From positions 9,796,001 to 9,860,000 of the forward strand of contig NZ_CP016438.1 in NCBI RefSeq assembly GCF_001685355.1: 64,000 nt of DNA. Direction: 5' to 3'. Source of the stretch: Streptomyces lincolnensis. Lineage in GTDB: Bacteria > Actinomycetota > Actinomycetes > Streptomycetales > Streptomycetaceae. A model generated the notes under the pieces. The model was not told the origin of the DNA. It made no database searches and saw only the letters and a list, made by a program, of their open reading frames with translations. How positions within the stretch are numbered: position 1 is the first letter of the stretch; the number at the start of each line of letters is the position of its first letter. Made by a program: the position numbers and the translations under genes. Below are positions 32,997 to 41,476 of this stretch, one piece after another.

Positions 32997-33623
32997 ATGA
33001 CCGAATCCGCCGATACTCCTGATGGCCGCAAGCCGCGTCGGCGCATGAACTACGGGGAGGGCCGGGAGGCTCTGCTCAACGCCGCCGTACGGGTCGTGGC
33101 GCAGGGCGGACTGCGCAGGCTCACCTACCGGGCGGTCGCGCAGGAGGCGGGGACCACCCACGGTCTCGTGGTCCACCACTTCGGCTCCCGTGACGCGCTG
33201 ATCGAGGAGGCGCTCGCACACGCGATCCGCACCTCGCTGAACACCAGCGCCCTGGAACCGGGCACCGGCAAGGTCGCGGACTTCTCGGTGGGGGTGTCCG
33301 ACATGGTCACCGCTGATCCGGACATACAGGCCTTTCAGTACGAGCTGCTGCTGGAGTCCAGGCGTCGCCCCGAACTGCTGCCGCACCTGCGCGCGCTGTA
33401 CGACGAGTACTTCGACGCCAGCGGGCGCGAGCTGGCCCGCATGCTGCCCGACGGGGCCGGCCGTCCGCTGACCCGGCTCGTCTTCGCGGCCCTGGACGGT
33501 CTCGTGCTGCACCAGCTCGTCTTCGGCGAGCCCGAGACCACCGATGCCGCGATCGAGGAGCTGCGCGCCCTGCTTCGGCTGCTCGTCGACGCCGGCCACG
33601 GGACTCCGGAAGGCGACGCCTGA
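32997..33623 (+). CDS. TetR-family transcriptional regulator
   Basis: 208 aa. The N-terminal helix-turn-helix is REALLNAAVRVVAQGGLRRL, then TYRAVAQEAGTTHGLVVHHF and GSRDALIEEALAHAI, a pattern like the BetI/RutR-like group with a C-terminal ligand pocket (DIQAFQYELLLESRRRPELL). It follows the ring-cleavage genes, has its own leaderless promoter and ends at a strong hairpin. It may regulate the cluster, but no matching operator copy sits at its own promoter. Confidence 0.9.
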   Translation: MTESADTPDGRKPRRRMNYGEGREALLNAAVRVVAQGGLRRLTYRAVAQEAGTTHGLVVHHFGSRDALIEEALAHAIRTSLNTSALEPGTGKVADFSVGVSDMVTADPDIQAFQYELLLESRRRPELLPHLRALYDEYFDASGRELARMLPDGAGRPLTRLVFAALDGLVLHQLVFGEPETTDAAIEELRALLRLLVDAGHGTPEGDA

Positions 33624-33641
33624 CCCGCTGACCCGAGCGTT

Positions 33642-33676
33642 CCGTGGTCCTGGACGTCCGTCGTCCAGGACCACGG
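33642..33676. terminator. Hairpin terminator after the TetR gene
   Basis: Perfect 15-bp stem CCGTGGTCCTGGACG / CGTCCAGGACCACGG with a TCCGT loop, 18 nt after the TetR stop. It insulates the next promoter. Confidence 0.85.
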
Positions 33677-33741
33677 GCATTGCGCGGCGGTTACGGCCCC
33701 GTAAGGAACCGGGAGGTGCCCGGGAATCTCGGCGCGACCCC

Positions 33742-33794
33742 TTGTCAAACGGATAGTTCCACCCCACTATGAGGCAACTCGTTTGGCCTGAAAC
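33742..33794 (+). promoter_or_regulatory. Permease promoter with operator-like GTTTGGCCTGAAAC
   Basis: TTGTCA (33742-33747), 17 nt and CACTAT (33765-33770) form a plausible promoter. GTTTGGCCTGAAAC (33781-33794) lies just downstream, a degenerate member of the GTTTGANNTCAAAC family. It is 32 nt before the GTG at 33827. Confidence 0.5.
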
Positions 33795-33826
33795 GATTCC
33801 CTCTTCCTCCCTGGCAGGTGATCCGA

Positions 33827-35284
33827 GTGGACAGTCAGACGGCGGTTGCGAACCAGACCGCGCCCGACGCCTCCACCGCAGGCAAGCTCAAGCCCAACTC
33901 GCTCGGCGTCATGGGCATCCTCTTCTTCGTCCTCTCCGCGCAGGCGCCGCTCACCGGGGTCGCGGGCGCGGTGCCCATCGCCGTGGCCGTCGGCAACGGC
34001 GCCGGCGCTCCCGCCGCCTATCTGGCGGCCGGCGTGATCGTCCTGCTGTTCTCCGTCGGCTTCGTGGCCATGGGCCGGCACGTCGTGGACGCCGGCGCCT
34101 TCTACACGTACATCGGGAAGGGTCTCGGCCGGTACCTCGGGACGGGCAGCGCGGGGATCGCGCTGTTCGCCTACTGTGCGATCCAGGCCGCCATGTACGG
34201 CCTGTACGGCGCCACCGTGAGCAGTCTGCTGGAGCACTACACGGGTGCGGACGTGCCCTGGTGGGTGTGTGCCGTGGTCACCATGGCGATCGTCCAGGTG
34301 CTGGGCGCCGTGGGCATCGAGATGGGCGCGAAGGTGCTGGCGGTCTTCGTGCTGGCGGAGTTCAGCATCCTGGCCGTCTTCGCGCTGGTCACCCTCTTCA
34401 AGGGTGGTGGGCCCGAAGGGCTCGGTGTCACTCAGTCGTTCTCACCGGGTGCGGCCCTGGACGGGGCGCCGGGTGTGGCGCTGATGTTCGCCGTGGCGTC
34501 GATGGTCGGCTTCGAGGCCACCGCGATCTACGGCGAGGAGGCGCGCGAACCGCGCAAGACGGTGCCGCGGGCCACGTATCTGGCTGTCGCCCTCGTCACT
34601 GGCTTCTTCGCGTTCGCCTCCTGGATGCTGATCTCCTCGTACGGTGCCTCGAAGGCCACCGGCGCCGCGGGCAAGGCTCTGGAGGGCGGCGACTCGACGG
34701 CCTTTGTCTTCGCGCCGATCGCCGACCTGTTCGGCACCTGGGTGAACGACGTCCTGCCCCTCCTGCTGGCCACCTCCCTGTTCGCCGGCATCCTCGCCTT
34801 CCACAACTCCGCCAACCGCTACCTGTTCTCGCTCAGCCGTGACGGGCTGCTGCCCCGCGGGCTGTCGACGCTCAACCGCCGGCAGTCGCCCGCCGTGGCC
34901 GGATGGGTCCAGACGGCCATCGCGGTCGTTCTGGTCGTCCCCTTCGCGCTGGCCGGCAAGGACCCGGTCCTCGCCCTGTTCTCCTGGGGCAGCGGAGTGG
35001 CCGTCCTGGGAATCATGCTGCTGTACCTGCTCACCTCGCTCTCCGTGGTCGTCTTCTTCCGCCGGGAGCGACTGGACACCCGGCCGTGGAACACGCTGAT
35101 CGCGCCGGCCCTGGGTGCGCTCGGCATGGCCGGGGCGGTCTGGCTGATCATGGAGAACTTCACCACGCTCATCGGCGGCGAGCAGAGCACCGCCATCTGG
35201 CTGGAGCTGACTGTCCCGGCGGTCCTCGTCGCGGGAGTGGTGACGGCACGGCTGACCCGCGGCAGGGCGGCGGCCGACGGCTGA
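33827..35284 (+). CDS. APC-superfamily amino acid/amine permease
   Basis: 485 aa integral membrane protein with about 12 hydrophobic segments. The APC signature start is LGVMGILFFVLSAQAPLTGV, then GAVPIAVAVGNGAGAPAAYL; the conserved mid-region is VASMVGFEATAIYGEEAREP, and FHNSANRYLFSLSRDGLLP follows. It probably imports a cationic amine or amino acid for the gamma-glutamyl pathway encoded around it. GTG 33827 with GGCAGG eight bases upstream is preferred to GTG 33818. Confidence 0.88.
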   Translation: MDSQTAVANQTAPDASTAGKLKPNSLGVMGILFFVLSAQAPLTGVAGAVPIAVAVGNGAGAPAAYLAAGVIVLLFSVGFVAMGRHVVDAGAFYTYIGKGLGRYLGTGSAGIALFAYCAIQAAMYGLYGATVSSLLEHYTGADVPWWVCAVVTMAIVQVLGAVGIEMGAKVLAVFVLAEFSILAVFALVTLFKGGGPEGLGVTQSFSPGAALDGAPGVALMFAVASMVGFEATAIYGEEAREPRKTVPRATYLAVALVTGFFAFASWMLISSYGASKATGAAGKALEGGDSTAFVFAPIADLFGTWVNDVLPLLLATSLFAGILAFHNSANRYLFSLSRDGLLPRGLSTLNRRQSPAVAGWVQTAIAVVLVVPFALAGKDPVLALFSWGSGVAVLGIMLLYLLTSLSVVVFFRRERLDTRPWNTLIAPALGALGMAGAVWLIMENFTTLIGGEQSTAIWLELTVPAVLVAGVVTARLTRGRAAADG

Positions 35285-35292
35285 CGCGGCAC

Positions 35293-35325
35293 GGCGGGCG
35301 GGGCCGGCAGCCGGCCCCGCCCGCC
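35293..35325. terminator. Bidirectional hairpin terminator
   Basis: 15-bp stem GGCGGGCGGGGCCGG / CCGGCCCCGCCCGCC with a 3-nt loop, between the convergent permease and amidotransferase genes. Confidence 0.85.
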
Positions 35326-35382
35326 ACTCGGTCCGGGAGGGCGGCCGGGTGTCGCTCTCCTCCCCGGCAGGCGGTCCGCCGG

Positions 35383-36093
35383 TCAGTCGGCCGAGGCGGC
35401 CACCCGGTCGACGAACGCGTCGACCAGGCGGCGGGCGTTTGCCCGGGCCGTCAGCTCCAGCTCCCGGCTTCGGCCGAGCAGTTCGCCGGGGTCCACGCCG
35501 TGCTGTACGCACTGCTCCGCGCCGCCGAGGTCGAGCCAGCCACGCACTGTCCCCGTGGTGACCTCCGGGTGGAACTGCACCCCCAGGCTGCGGCCGACCC
35601 GGAACGCCTGCACGCACACGGCGTTGCGGGCCACCTCCACGGCTCCGGGCGGCGCGACGCAGCGGTCGTAGTGCCACTGGAACCAGGGGCCGGTCCCCAC
35701 CAGGGAAGGATCGTCCGTGTCGACCTCGACCCAGCCGATCTCGGGGTGCGGCGACGCCTCGACCGAACCCCCGAGCGCCGTGGTCAGTGCCTGGGCGCCG
35801 AAGCAGACGCCGAGGACCGGGATGCCGAGGTGGTGGGCCTTGCGCAGCAGTGCTAGCTCACCGCCGATCCAGCTGCCGACTGCGGTCTCGTCGTACACCG
35901 ACCACGGGGCGCCGAGTGACACGAGCAGGTCCCAGCCGTCGGCCTCGGGGAAGTCGAACGTCACGTCCGGAGCCTGGTGGCGGTGCTCGGGTACGACGGT
36001 CAGGACGGTGAGGTCGTATCCGCGTTCCATGAGCCTGGCCCCGACCAGCCCGGGTTCCGTCACATGGTCGTGCTGAAGGACGAGTGCGCGCAC
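35383..36093 (-). CDS. Class I glutamine amidotransferase-like hydrolase
   Basis: 236 aa, flavodoxin-like GATase fold. The nucleophile elbow is GVCFGAQALTTALGG, and the His of the triad is in LGVQFHPEVTTG. The substrate-loop equivalent is SLGAPWSVYDE. Such stand-alone domains next to GS-like ligases (AtdA2 in aniline use, the GlnA4-linked GATase in actinomycetes) cleave or transfer the gamma-glutamyl group. GTG 36093 follows AAAGGAG at eight bases. It is divergent from the aldehyde dehydrogenase/PuuD pair across an operator copy, so both sides are likely controlled together. Confidence 0.87.
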   Translation of the reverse strand: MRALVLQHDHVTEPGLVGARLMERGYDLTVLTVVPEHRHQAPDVTFDFPEADGWDLLVSLGAPWSVYDETAVGSWIGGELALLRKAHHLGIPVLGVCFGAQALTTALGGSVEASPHPEIGWVEVDTDDPSLVGTGPWFQWHYDRCVAPPGAVEVARNAVCVQAFRVGRSLGVQFHPEVTTGTVRGWLDLGGAEQCVQHGVDPGELLGRSRELELTARANARRLVDAFVDRVAASAD

Positions 36094-36148
36094 GGCGTCG
36101 CTCCTTTCCCCGGGGCCCGCGGGCCTGCCGGATCGATTCGGTGAGCGC

Positions 36149-36189
36149 TTGCGGGCGCTCCACGCACAGCCTATCGTTTGAGTTCAAAT
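36149..36189 (+). promoter_or_regulatory. Aldehyde dehydrogenase/PuuD promoter with operator GTTTGAGTTCAAAT
   Basis: TTGCGG (36149-36154), 17 nt, TATCGT (36172-36177). The palindrome GTTTGA-GT-TCAAAT (36176-36189, one mismatch) overlaps the -10 and start site. It is 21 nt before ATG 36211. Confidence 0.72.
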
Positions 36190-36210
36190 AATCACCCTGG
36201 AGGTCCCCGC

Positions 36211-37701
36211 ATGCTGGACGTCACCCACGAGGAGTGGCAGCGCCGCGCCAAGTCCCTGGACCTGTCCGGCGCCCATCACATCGACGGCGCCGACGAGGGT
36301 GGCGGCGGGGCGGTCTTCGCCGCAGTCTCGCCCCGTGACGGTCAGGTGCTGACCCGGGTCGCCGACGCGGGCACCGCCGAGGTGGAGGCGGCCGTGGCTG
36401 CCGCCCGTCGTGCCTTCGACGCCGGTCCGTGGCCGCGCCTGGCGCCTGCCGAGCGGGGTCGGGCGCTGCTGCGGATGGCCGAGGTGCTCCAGGAGCGACG
36501 CGAGGAACTGGCGCTCACCGTCAGCCTGGAGATGGGCAAGCCCATCACGGACGCGTACGAGATCGAACTGCGTGCTCTCATCAACACCTTCCGCTGGTAC
36601 GGGCAGTTGGCGGACAAGCTGACCGACGAGTCGCCGCACACCGCCCCGGACTCTCTCGCCTTGATCACCCGGGAGCCGGCCGGGGTGGTCGGCGCGGTCG
36701 TTCCCTGGAACTTCCCGCTGACGTTGGCGGGTTGGAAGGTCGCCCCGGCGCTGGCCGCGGGCTGCACGGTCGTACTGAAGCCGTCGGAGAACTCACCCCT
36801 GTCCGCGCTGTTCCTCGGCCGGATCGCGACCGAGGCCGGGCTTCCCCCGGGCGTACTCAATGTGGTCAACGGCAACGGGCCGGTGGCGGGGCGGGCGCTG
36901 GGCCTCCATCCCGACGTCGACGTCCTGGCCTTCACCGGTTCCACGGCCGTCGGACGCCACTTCCTGCGTTACGCCGCCGACTCCAACCTCAAGCGCGTCT
37001 GGCTGGAGTTGGGCGGCAAGTCGCCCAACATCATCCTCCCGGACGCCCCGGACCTCGAGAAGGCGGCCGCCACCGCCGCCTGGGGCATCTTCTTCAACCA
37101 GGGCGAGATGTGCACCGCTCCCTCCCGGCTGCTGGTCCACTCCTCGATCGCCGAACGCCTCACGGAGACGATCGTCCGACGCGCCCGCGAGCTGCGCATC
37201 GGCGACCCGCTCGACCCCGCCACCGAGATGGGTGCCCTGGTCGGCGAGGACCACCTGGGGCGCGTACAGGACCACATCGGTACGGGTCTGGCCGAAGGCG
37301 CCCGCCTGCTCACGGGCGGCTCCCGCACCCTTGCCGACACCGGTGGCAGCTACTTGGAGCCGACCGTCTTCGACCACGTCGACCCCGGTATGAGGTTGGC
37401 TCGTGAGGAGATCTTCGGCCCGGTGCTGTCCGTGCTCGCCTTCGACGACCTGGACGAGGCGGTACGGCTGGCCAACGCCACCGAGTACGGTCTCGCCGCC
37501 GGCCTGTGGACCTCGGACCTGTCCACCGCACACAAGGTCTCCCGGGCGTTGCGGGCGGGCACGGTGTGGGTCAACTGCTACGAGGAGGGCGACCTGACCG
37601 TCCCCTTCGGCGGCATGAAGCAGTCGGGCAACGGACGGGACAAGTCCGCCCACGCCCTGGAGAAGTACACCGAGCTCAAGACCACCTGGATCCAGCTGTG
37701 A
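36211..37701 (+). CDS. Aldehyde dehydrogenase (PuuC-like)
   Basis: 496 aa. ALDH landmarks: VGAVVPWNFPLTLAGWKVAP, Glu base in LELGGKSPNIIL, nucleophile Cys in NQGEMCTAPSRLLVH, and the end PFGGMKQSGNGRDKSAHALE with KYTELKTTW, a C-terminus seen in gamma-glutamyl-gamma-aminobutyraldehyde dehydrogenases (PuuC) and betaine-aldehyde-type enzymes. It is translationally coupled to the PuuD-like hydrolase through a GTGA overlap, strongly suggesting oxidation of a gamma-glutamyl aldehyde followed by deglutamylation. CTGGAGG precedes ATG 36211. Confidence 0.9.
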   Translation: MLDVTHEEWQRRAKSLDLSGAHHIDGADEGGGGAVFAAVSPRDGQVLTRVADAGTAEVEAAVAAARRAFDAGPWPRLAPAERGRALLRMAEVLQERREELALTVSLEMGKPITDAYEIELRALINTFRWYGQLADKLTDESPHTAPDSLALITREPAGVVGAVVPWNFPLTLAGWKVAPALAAGCTVVLKPSENSPLSALFLGRIATEAGLPPGVLNVVNGNGPVAGRALGLHPDVDVLAFTGSTAVGRHFLRYAADSNLKRVWLELGGKSPNIILPDAPDLEKAAATAAWGIFFNQGEMCTAPSRLLVHSSIAERLTETIVRRARELRIGDPLDPATEMGALVGEDHLGRVQDHIGTGLAEGARLLTGGSRTLADTGGSYLEPTVFDHVDPGMRLAREEIFGPVLSVLAFDDLDEAVRLANATEYGLAAGLWTSDLSTAHKVSRALRAGTVWVNCYEEGDLTVPFGGMKQSGNGRDKSAHALEKYTELKTTWIQL

Positions 37702-38420
37702 CCCGCACTCCTGTCACCCCTGTACGTCCTCTGATCGCCGTCCCCGCCCGCTTCTCCGCGACGACCTCCGCGCTGCGGTACGCCGCCGAGGTCAACGCCC
37801 GCGCTCTGATCGAGGCCGTCTGGCGGGCCGGCGGCGAACCGGCGAGCATCCACCCCGCGTCCGGAGACGTAGCATCCCGCCTGGCCCGCTTCGACGGCAT
37901 CCTGCTCCCCGGCGGCGGAGACCTCGCCCCGCACCACTACGGCGCGCAAGGTGTTCATGCCAGCGTCTACGACGTCGACGACCTCCAGGACGCCTTCGAC
38001 CTCGAAGTCGCCCGCCAGGCACTCGACGTGGGTCTCCCCGTGCTGGCGGTCTGTCGCGGCCTTCAGGTCGTCAACGTCGCCCTGGGCGGCACCCTCGAAC
38101 AGGACATGGGCGGCCCCGAGCGCGAACACCGGCACGTTGTGCACCCGGTGGCGATCCAACGCGGCACCCTGCTGGAGCAGGCCACCGGCGTGGCGAAGAC
38201 GGAGGCGTCCTGCTACCACCACCAGCGGGTGGACCGCCTCGGCGCGGGACTCACGGTCAGTGCGCGTGCCGCCGACGGAACAGTCGAGGGACTCGAACAC
38301 CCGGGCCTCCACGGATGGTTCATCGCCGTCCAGTGGCACCCGGAGGACACCGCCCACGAAGACCCCGCGCAGCAGGGCCTCTTCGACGCCTTGGTGCGAG
38401 CTGCCCGCGACAGACGCTGA
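37698..38420 (+). CDS. puuD: Gamma-glutamyl-gamma-aminobutyrate hydrolase-like (PuuD family)
   Basis: 240 aa, peptidase C26 family. Family blocks are LIAVPARFSATT, GILLPGGGDLAPHHYG, VLAVCRGLQVVNVALGGTLE with nucleophile Cys119, and the His-Glu of WFIAVQWHPEDTA. It hydrolyses gamma-glutamyl amides, releasing glutamate and the free acid. The GTG overlaps the aldehyde dehydrogenase stop (GTGA), so the two are made together. The true amide may be GABA-like or aromatic, since the surrounding cluster also carries ring-cleavage genes. Confidence 0.88.
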   Translation: MTRTPVTPVRPLIAVPARFSATTSALRYAAEVNARALIEAVWRAGGEPASIHPASGDVASRLARFDGILLPGGGDLAPHHYGAQGVHASVYDVDDLQDAFDLEVARQALDVGLPVLAVCRGLQVVNVALGGTLEQDMGGPEREHRHVVHPVAIQRGTLLEQATGVAKTEASCYHHQRVDRLGAGLTVSARAADGTVEGLEHPGLHGWFIAVQWHPEDTAHEDPAQQGLFDALVRAARDRR

Positions 38421-38467
38421 CCCCGCCCGAGTTGCCGGAACTCCTCGCGGCCTTTCCGTGCTGGGCT

Positions 38468-39040
38468 TCAGCCCTTCGCGCGCCGCCCGCTGCGGCGCTG
38501 TGTCGGCTTGGCACCGTCGAGGAGGGTCAGGCGACGCTCCTCACCATGCTCCTCGACCTGCCGCACGACCTGGCGCAGCCCTTCCGCGACGTCCCGGCAC
38601 CCCTCGTCACTGAGCCGTGAGGCGACGAACGCCTCCTCCTGGTTGAACTCCGGGAACAGCCGCTGCATCAGCGCCTCACCCTCCTCGGTGAGACTCAGCA
38701 GCACCAGTCTGCCGTCGGAAGGGTGACCGGTCCTCTTGAGCAGCCCCCGCCCCTCCAGCGTCCGCGACACCCCGGTGAGGGTCCCCTTGGAGATGCCCGC
38801 CTCCTCCGCGATGTGCCGGGTCTCCGACTCGCCCCAGATCCACACCACCCACAGCACCACGAACGCCGTCCAGGTGAGATCGGCGCCGCGCAGCACCGAG
38901 TTCTCCAGGTGCTGACGGACGGCCGACGCGGCGCGGTAGATGTTGGCGACCACCGCCATCTGCTCGCGGTGGATCGGTGTCCCCCCGAGCTTCGCCGCTG
39001 CCAGCTTCTCCGCTTCGGTGATGGATCGGTGGCCGGGCAC
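38468..39040 (-). CDS. MarR-family regulator of the amine/aromatic cluster
   Basis: 190 aa. Winged-helix: DLTWTAFVVLWVVWIWGESE, then TRHIAEEAGISKGTLTGVSR and GLLKRTGHPSDGRLVLLSLT. The N-terminal extension of about 40 residues (ITEAEKLAAAKLGGTPIHRE) is longer than in MarR1 and MarR2. GTG 39040 is chosen because AAAGGAG lies seven bases upstream; the ATG at 39046 is too close to that site. It sits between the PuuD gene and the ABC operon, and a degenerate copy of the cluster palindrome overlaps its own promoter, making it the prime candidate for the GTTTGANNTCAAAC regulator. Confidence 0.88.
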   Translation of the reverse strand: MPGHRSITEAEKLAAAKLGGTPIHREQMAVVANIYRAASAVRQHLENSVLRGADLTWTAFVVLWVVWIWGESETRHIAEEAGISKGTLTGVSRTLEGRGLLKRTGHPSDGRLVLLSLTEEGEALMQRLFPEFNQEEAFVASRLSDEGCRDVAEGLRQVVRQVEEHGEERRLTLLDGAKPTQRRSGRRAKG

Positions 39041-39058
39041 AGGCATGCTCCTTTGATC

Positions 39059-39079
39059 GTTCGGAGCCAAATTGTACGA
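39059..39079 (-). promoter_or_regulatory. MarR promoter with operator-like ATTTGGCTCCGAAC
   Basis: On the minus strand a -10 TACAAT (39079-39074) runs straight into ATTTGGCTCCGAAC (39072-39059), which matches the permease site at 10 of 14 positions. It suggests weak autoregulation. Confidence 0.42.
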
Positions 39080-39157
39080 GAGTGAGAAGAAGGTGGGGGG
39101 ATTCGGGGACCGGGGTTCCCTCTCTTGCAGCGGGCGCTGGTTGCGCGCTCGGTCTTC

Positions 39158-40195
39158 TCAATCGGCGGGGGACCGCTCGACGAAGTGTTCCACGTCTTGT
39201 GGGGTGGGCCTCAGCACACCGTCGCGTACGGCGAGGGCTGTGGCTTCGGCCCGTGAGGCACAGCCCGTCTTGCGGAGGAGGTGCTCGATGTGGCTGTGAA
39301 CCGTCCGCGGGGACAGGAACAGTGCCTGTGCGACGGCCTGGTTGGTCTGGCCCCTGGCGGCCCGTGTGAGCACCTCCAGTTCGCGCGGACTCAGGCCGTA
39401 CGGCAGTTGCGTCGGTGTCTCGGACACGAGGACCGCCCTTCGTACGATCGGCGATCCCGCCGTGCACCGGCGAAGCATCACACGGTTCCAGCCTTGGCCG
39501 ACCGGCCACAGGAGCCGCAGTCGAAGGCCGCCCGATTCGGCGAACGCGCTTGCCAGGCGGCGGAATTCGGTGTCGGCCAGAACTTCGGCAGGGTGCCGGC
39601 CCGGGAGGTCGATGACGCCCTCGGCCGTGACGAGGTTCGCTCCCGCGGCTGTCGGAAGGTCGTGCAGGTCACCGGTGTGGGCCGTGGGGTCGGCGAGGGC
39701 GCCCAGCGCAGGCAGGATCGAGGCGAGCAGGTGCCGCGCCTCCGTGTCGTACGTGCCTGATCCCTCGATGGACACGTTGACCAGGCCGACCAGACGGCCG
39801 TGGTGGCGCAGGGCGCCGGTGAGCGCGTCGCGGAACCCGGCCGGCCGAACCCGCTCGGCGTAGAACCAGCCGTTGCGGAAACGCTGCCCGACGGACGCCG
39901 CGTCTTCGGCGTCCTCGGTGATGGATGGCGGGAGTGTCTGCCGTACGACATTGGCGTACCACGGGGTGGAGACGAACTCGGCGGCCAGTGACTCGGACGT
40001 CGTGGGCGTGTAGCCGATGCCCGCGATCTGCAGGTGTGCTCCGGTGATCGGATCGATCGCGAGGAGAGTGGCGGCGTCGAGGGGCAGGGCGCGGCGGAGT
40101 TCGTGCAGCGCCTGGGTGCAGGCCGAGGCGGTGTCGCGTTCGCGGGTGAGCATTCCGATGCGGGTCGCTGCCGCGAGCTGATGGTGGCTGACCAT
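39158..40195 (-). CDS. LuxR-type regulator with an N-terminal GAF-like sensor
   Basis: 345 aa. The N-terminal ~200 residues read like a GAF sensor (ALPLDAATLLAIDPITGAHL, RHHGRLVGLVNVSIEGSGTY). The C-terminal LuxR helix-turn-helix is complete: GLSPRELEVLTRAARGQTNQ, then AVAQALFLSPRTVHSHIEHL. It has no receiver-domain pattern, so it responds to a ligand rather than a kinase. GGAGG precedes ATG 40195. It is divergent from the RbsABC-like importer, with an operator copy in the gap, so it may activate that operon. Confidence 0.87.
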   Translation of the reverse strand: MVSHHQLAAATRIGMLTRERDTASACTQALHELRRALPLDAATLLAIDPITGAHLQIAGIGYTPTTSESLAAEFVSTPWYANVVRQTLPPSITEDAEDAASVGQRFRNGWFYAERVRPAGFRDALTGALRHHGRLVGLVNVSIEGSGTYDTEARHLLASILPALGALADPTAHTGDLHDLPTAAGANLVTAEGVIDLPGRHPAEVLADTEFRRLASAFAESGGLRLRLLWPVGQGWNRVMLRRCTAGSPIVRRAVLVSETPTQLPYGLSPRELEVLTRAARGQTNQAVAQALFLSPRTVHSHIEHLLRKTGCASRAEATALAVRDGVLRPTPQDVEHFVERSPAD

Positions 40196-40225
40196 GAGGG
40201 CCTCCGGGAACCCACGACGAATGTC

Positions 40226-40246
40226 GTTTGACCCCTAACGATATGC
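40226..40246. promoter_or_regulatory. Operator-like GTTTGACCCCTAAC plus GATATGC
   Basis: Located between the divergent LuxR and importer genes. On the minus strand it reads GTTAGGGGTCAAAC, close to the site at 45816. The following GATATGC is identical to the sequence after that site, with the same spacing. Confidence 0.5.
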
Positions 40247-40432
40247 GCTTCGGGTGGGCCGGACAAGCCGTTCGCCGTTTCGTGACCGGGTTCCCGCTGG
40301 TCACTGCCGGGCCTCTCTGGCAGTCGGTATTTCTACGGATGGCGGGGTCGGGACGCCTGGGTCTTTCCTGTTCGCCACAGCCGGATGCCCGACGCAGCCG
40401 CTTCGGGCCGCATCCTTACGGAGAGTCCCGCC

Positions 40433-41467
40433 ATGACCAGATCCCCGTACCCCTCCCCGGCCTCGCGTCGGCAGTTCCTGGCTCTCTCCGGCGGTGTTCT
40501 CGCCGCTACCGCGCTGGCCGCCGCGGGCTGCTCCGCCCCGGACGACGGCGCGAGCACGGCCGACCCCGCTGGCGCGTCGGCGGGGTCGAGAACCCTCACC
40601 AGGATCGGCCTGGACTATCCCTTCACCCAGCTCCCGCTCTACTCGACGCTCGTGAAACTCTCCACGGCCGCCGCGAAGAAGCACGACGTCTCCCTGCTGA
40701 CCACGAGCGACGCGAGCAACCCCGACACTCAGGCCACCAACCTCACCACGTGGGTCACTCAGAAGATCCCGGCCATCGTGTCGTTCCCGATGGTTTTCGA
40801 GGCCACCGAGGCGATTGCCAAGAGGGCGTTGGACGCGGGGCTGATCTGGGTGACGTACGGCGGATCGCTGGAACACCAGAGCGCGGACATCCAGTTCAGC
40901 TTCCTCGAGGGCGGCACACTGCTCGGGGAGGCCGCCGCGAAGTGGGCCAACGAGCAGCTCGGCGGAAAGGGCAAGGTCGCCTTCCTCACCGACAGCACGA
41001 TCCAGCTCGGCCGCGAGCGGACCAAGGGCATGATCGACGCCTTCACCAAGAACGCGCCCGGCGTCGACGTGGTTGCCCGGGAGCAGGCCATCGACCCCGA
41101 CACCGGACTGTCGAAGTCCCGCGCCGTCCTTGCCAAGCATCCCGACCTCAACCTCATCCTCGGGGTCACGGACGCCGCCGCGTACGGCGGCTTCAAGGCG
41201 CTGCAGCAGACGGGCCGCAAGGCGACCGACGCGAAGACCTTCGTCGGCGGGCAGGACGGCGCCGCCCCCTCCCTCCTCGCCATCAAGCAGGGCACGTTCT
41301 ACCGTGCCTCGGCCGCACTGGCCCCGAAGGACATCGCGAACGCCGTCGTCGACGTGCCCCTCGCGGTGGCCGCGGGAAAGGCGAACCCCAGCGTTCAGGT
41401 GCCGATCACGCTCGTCGGGCGCGGCGACACCGCGAGGATCGACGACCTGCTCGCGCAGAACTCATAG
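40433..41467 (+). CDS. Sugar-type ABC transporter substrate-binding lipoprotein
   Basis: 344 aa. A Tat signal (SRRQFLALSGG) is followed by a lipobox, ALAAAGC, so the mature protein is a lipid-anchored binding protein on the outer face of the membrane. The body is a type I periplasmic-binding fold as in RbsB (LTRIGLDYPFTQLPLYSTLV, AALAPKDIANAVVDVPLAVA). The ligand need not be a sugar: genes downstream encode an amidohydrolase and a flavin oxidoreductase. GGAGAG precedes ATG 40433. Confidence 0.88.
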   Translation: MTRSPYPSPASRRQFLALSGGVLAATALAAAGCSAPDDGASTADPAGASAGSRTLTRIGLDYPFTQLPLYSTLVKLSTAAAKKHDVSLLTTSDASNPDTQATNLTTWVTQKIPAIVSFPMVFEATEAIAKRALDAGLIWVTYGGSLEHQSADIQFSFLEGGTLLGEAAAKWANEQLGGKGKVAFLTDSTIQLGRERTKGMIDAFTKNAPGVDVVAREQAIDPDTGLSKSRAVLAKHPDLNLILGVTDAAAYGGFKALQQTGRKATDAKTFVGGQDGAAPSLLAIKQGTFYRASAALAPKDIANAVVDVPLAVAAGKANPSVQVPITLVGRGDTARIDDLLAQNS

Positions 41468-41476
41468 GCGCCCGCC

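Noticed and set aside
36149..36165. Short direct repeat of GCGGGCGCT-like bases as an extra operator
   Set aside because: Too short and GC-rich to distinguish from background; not symmetric.
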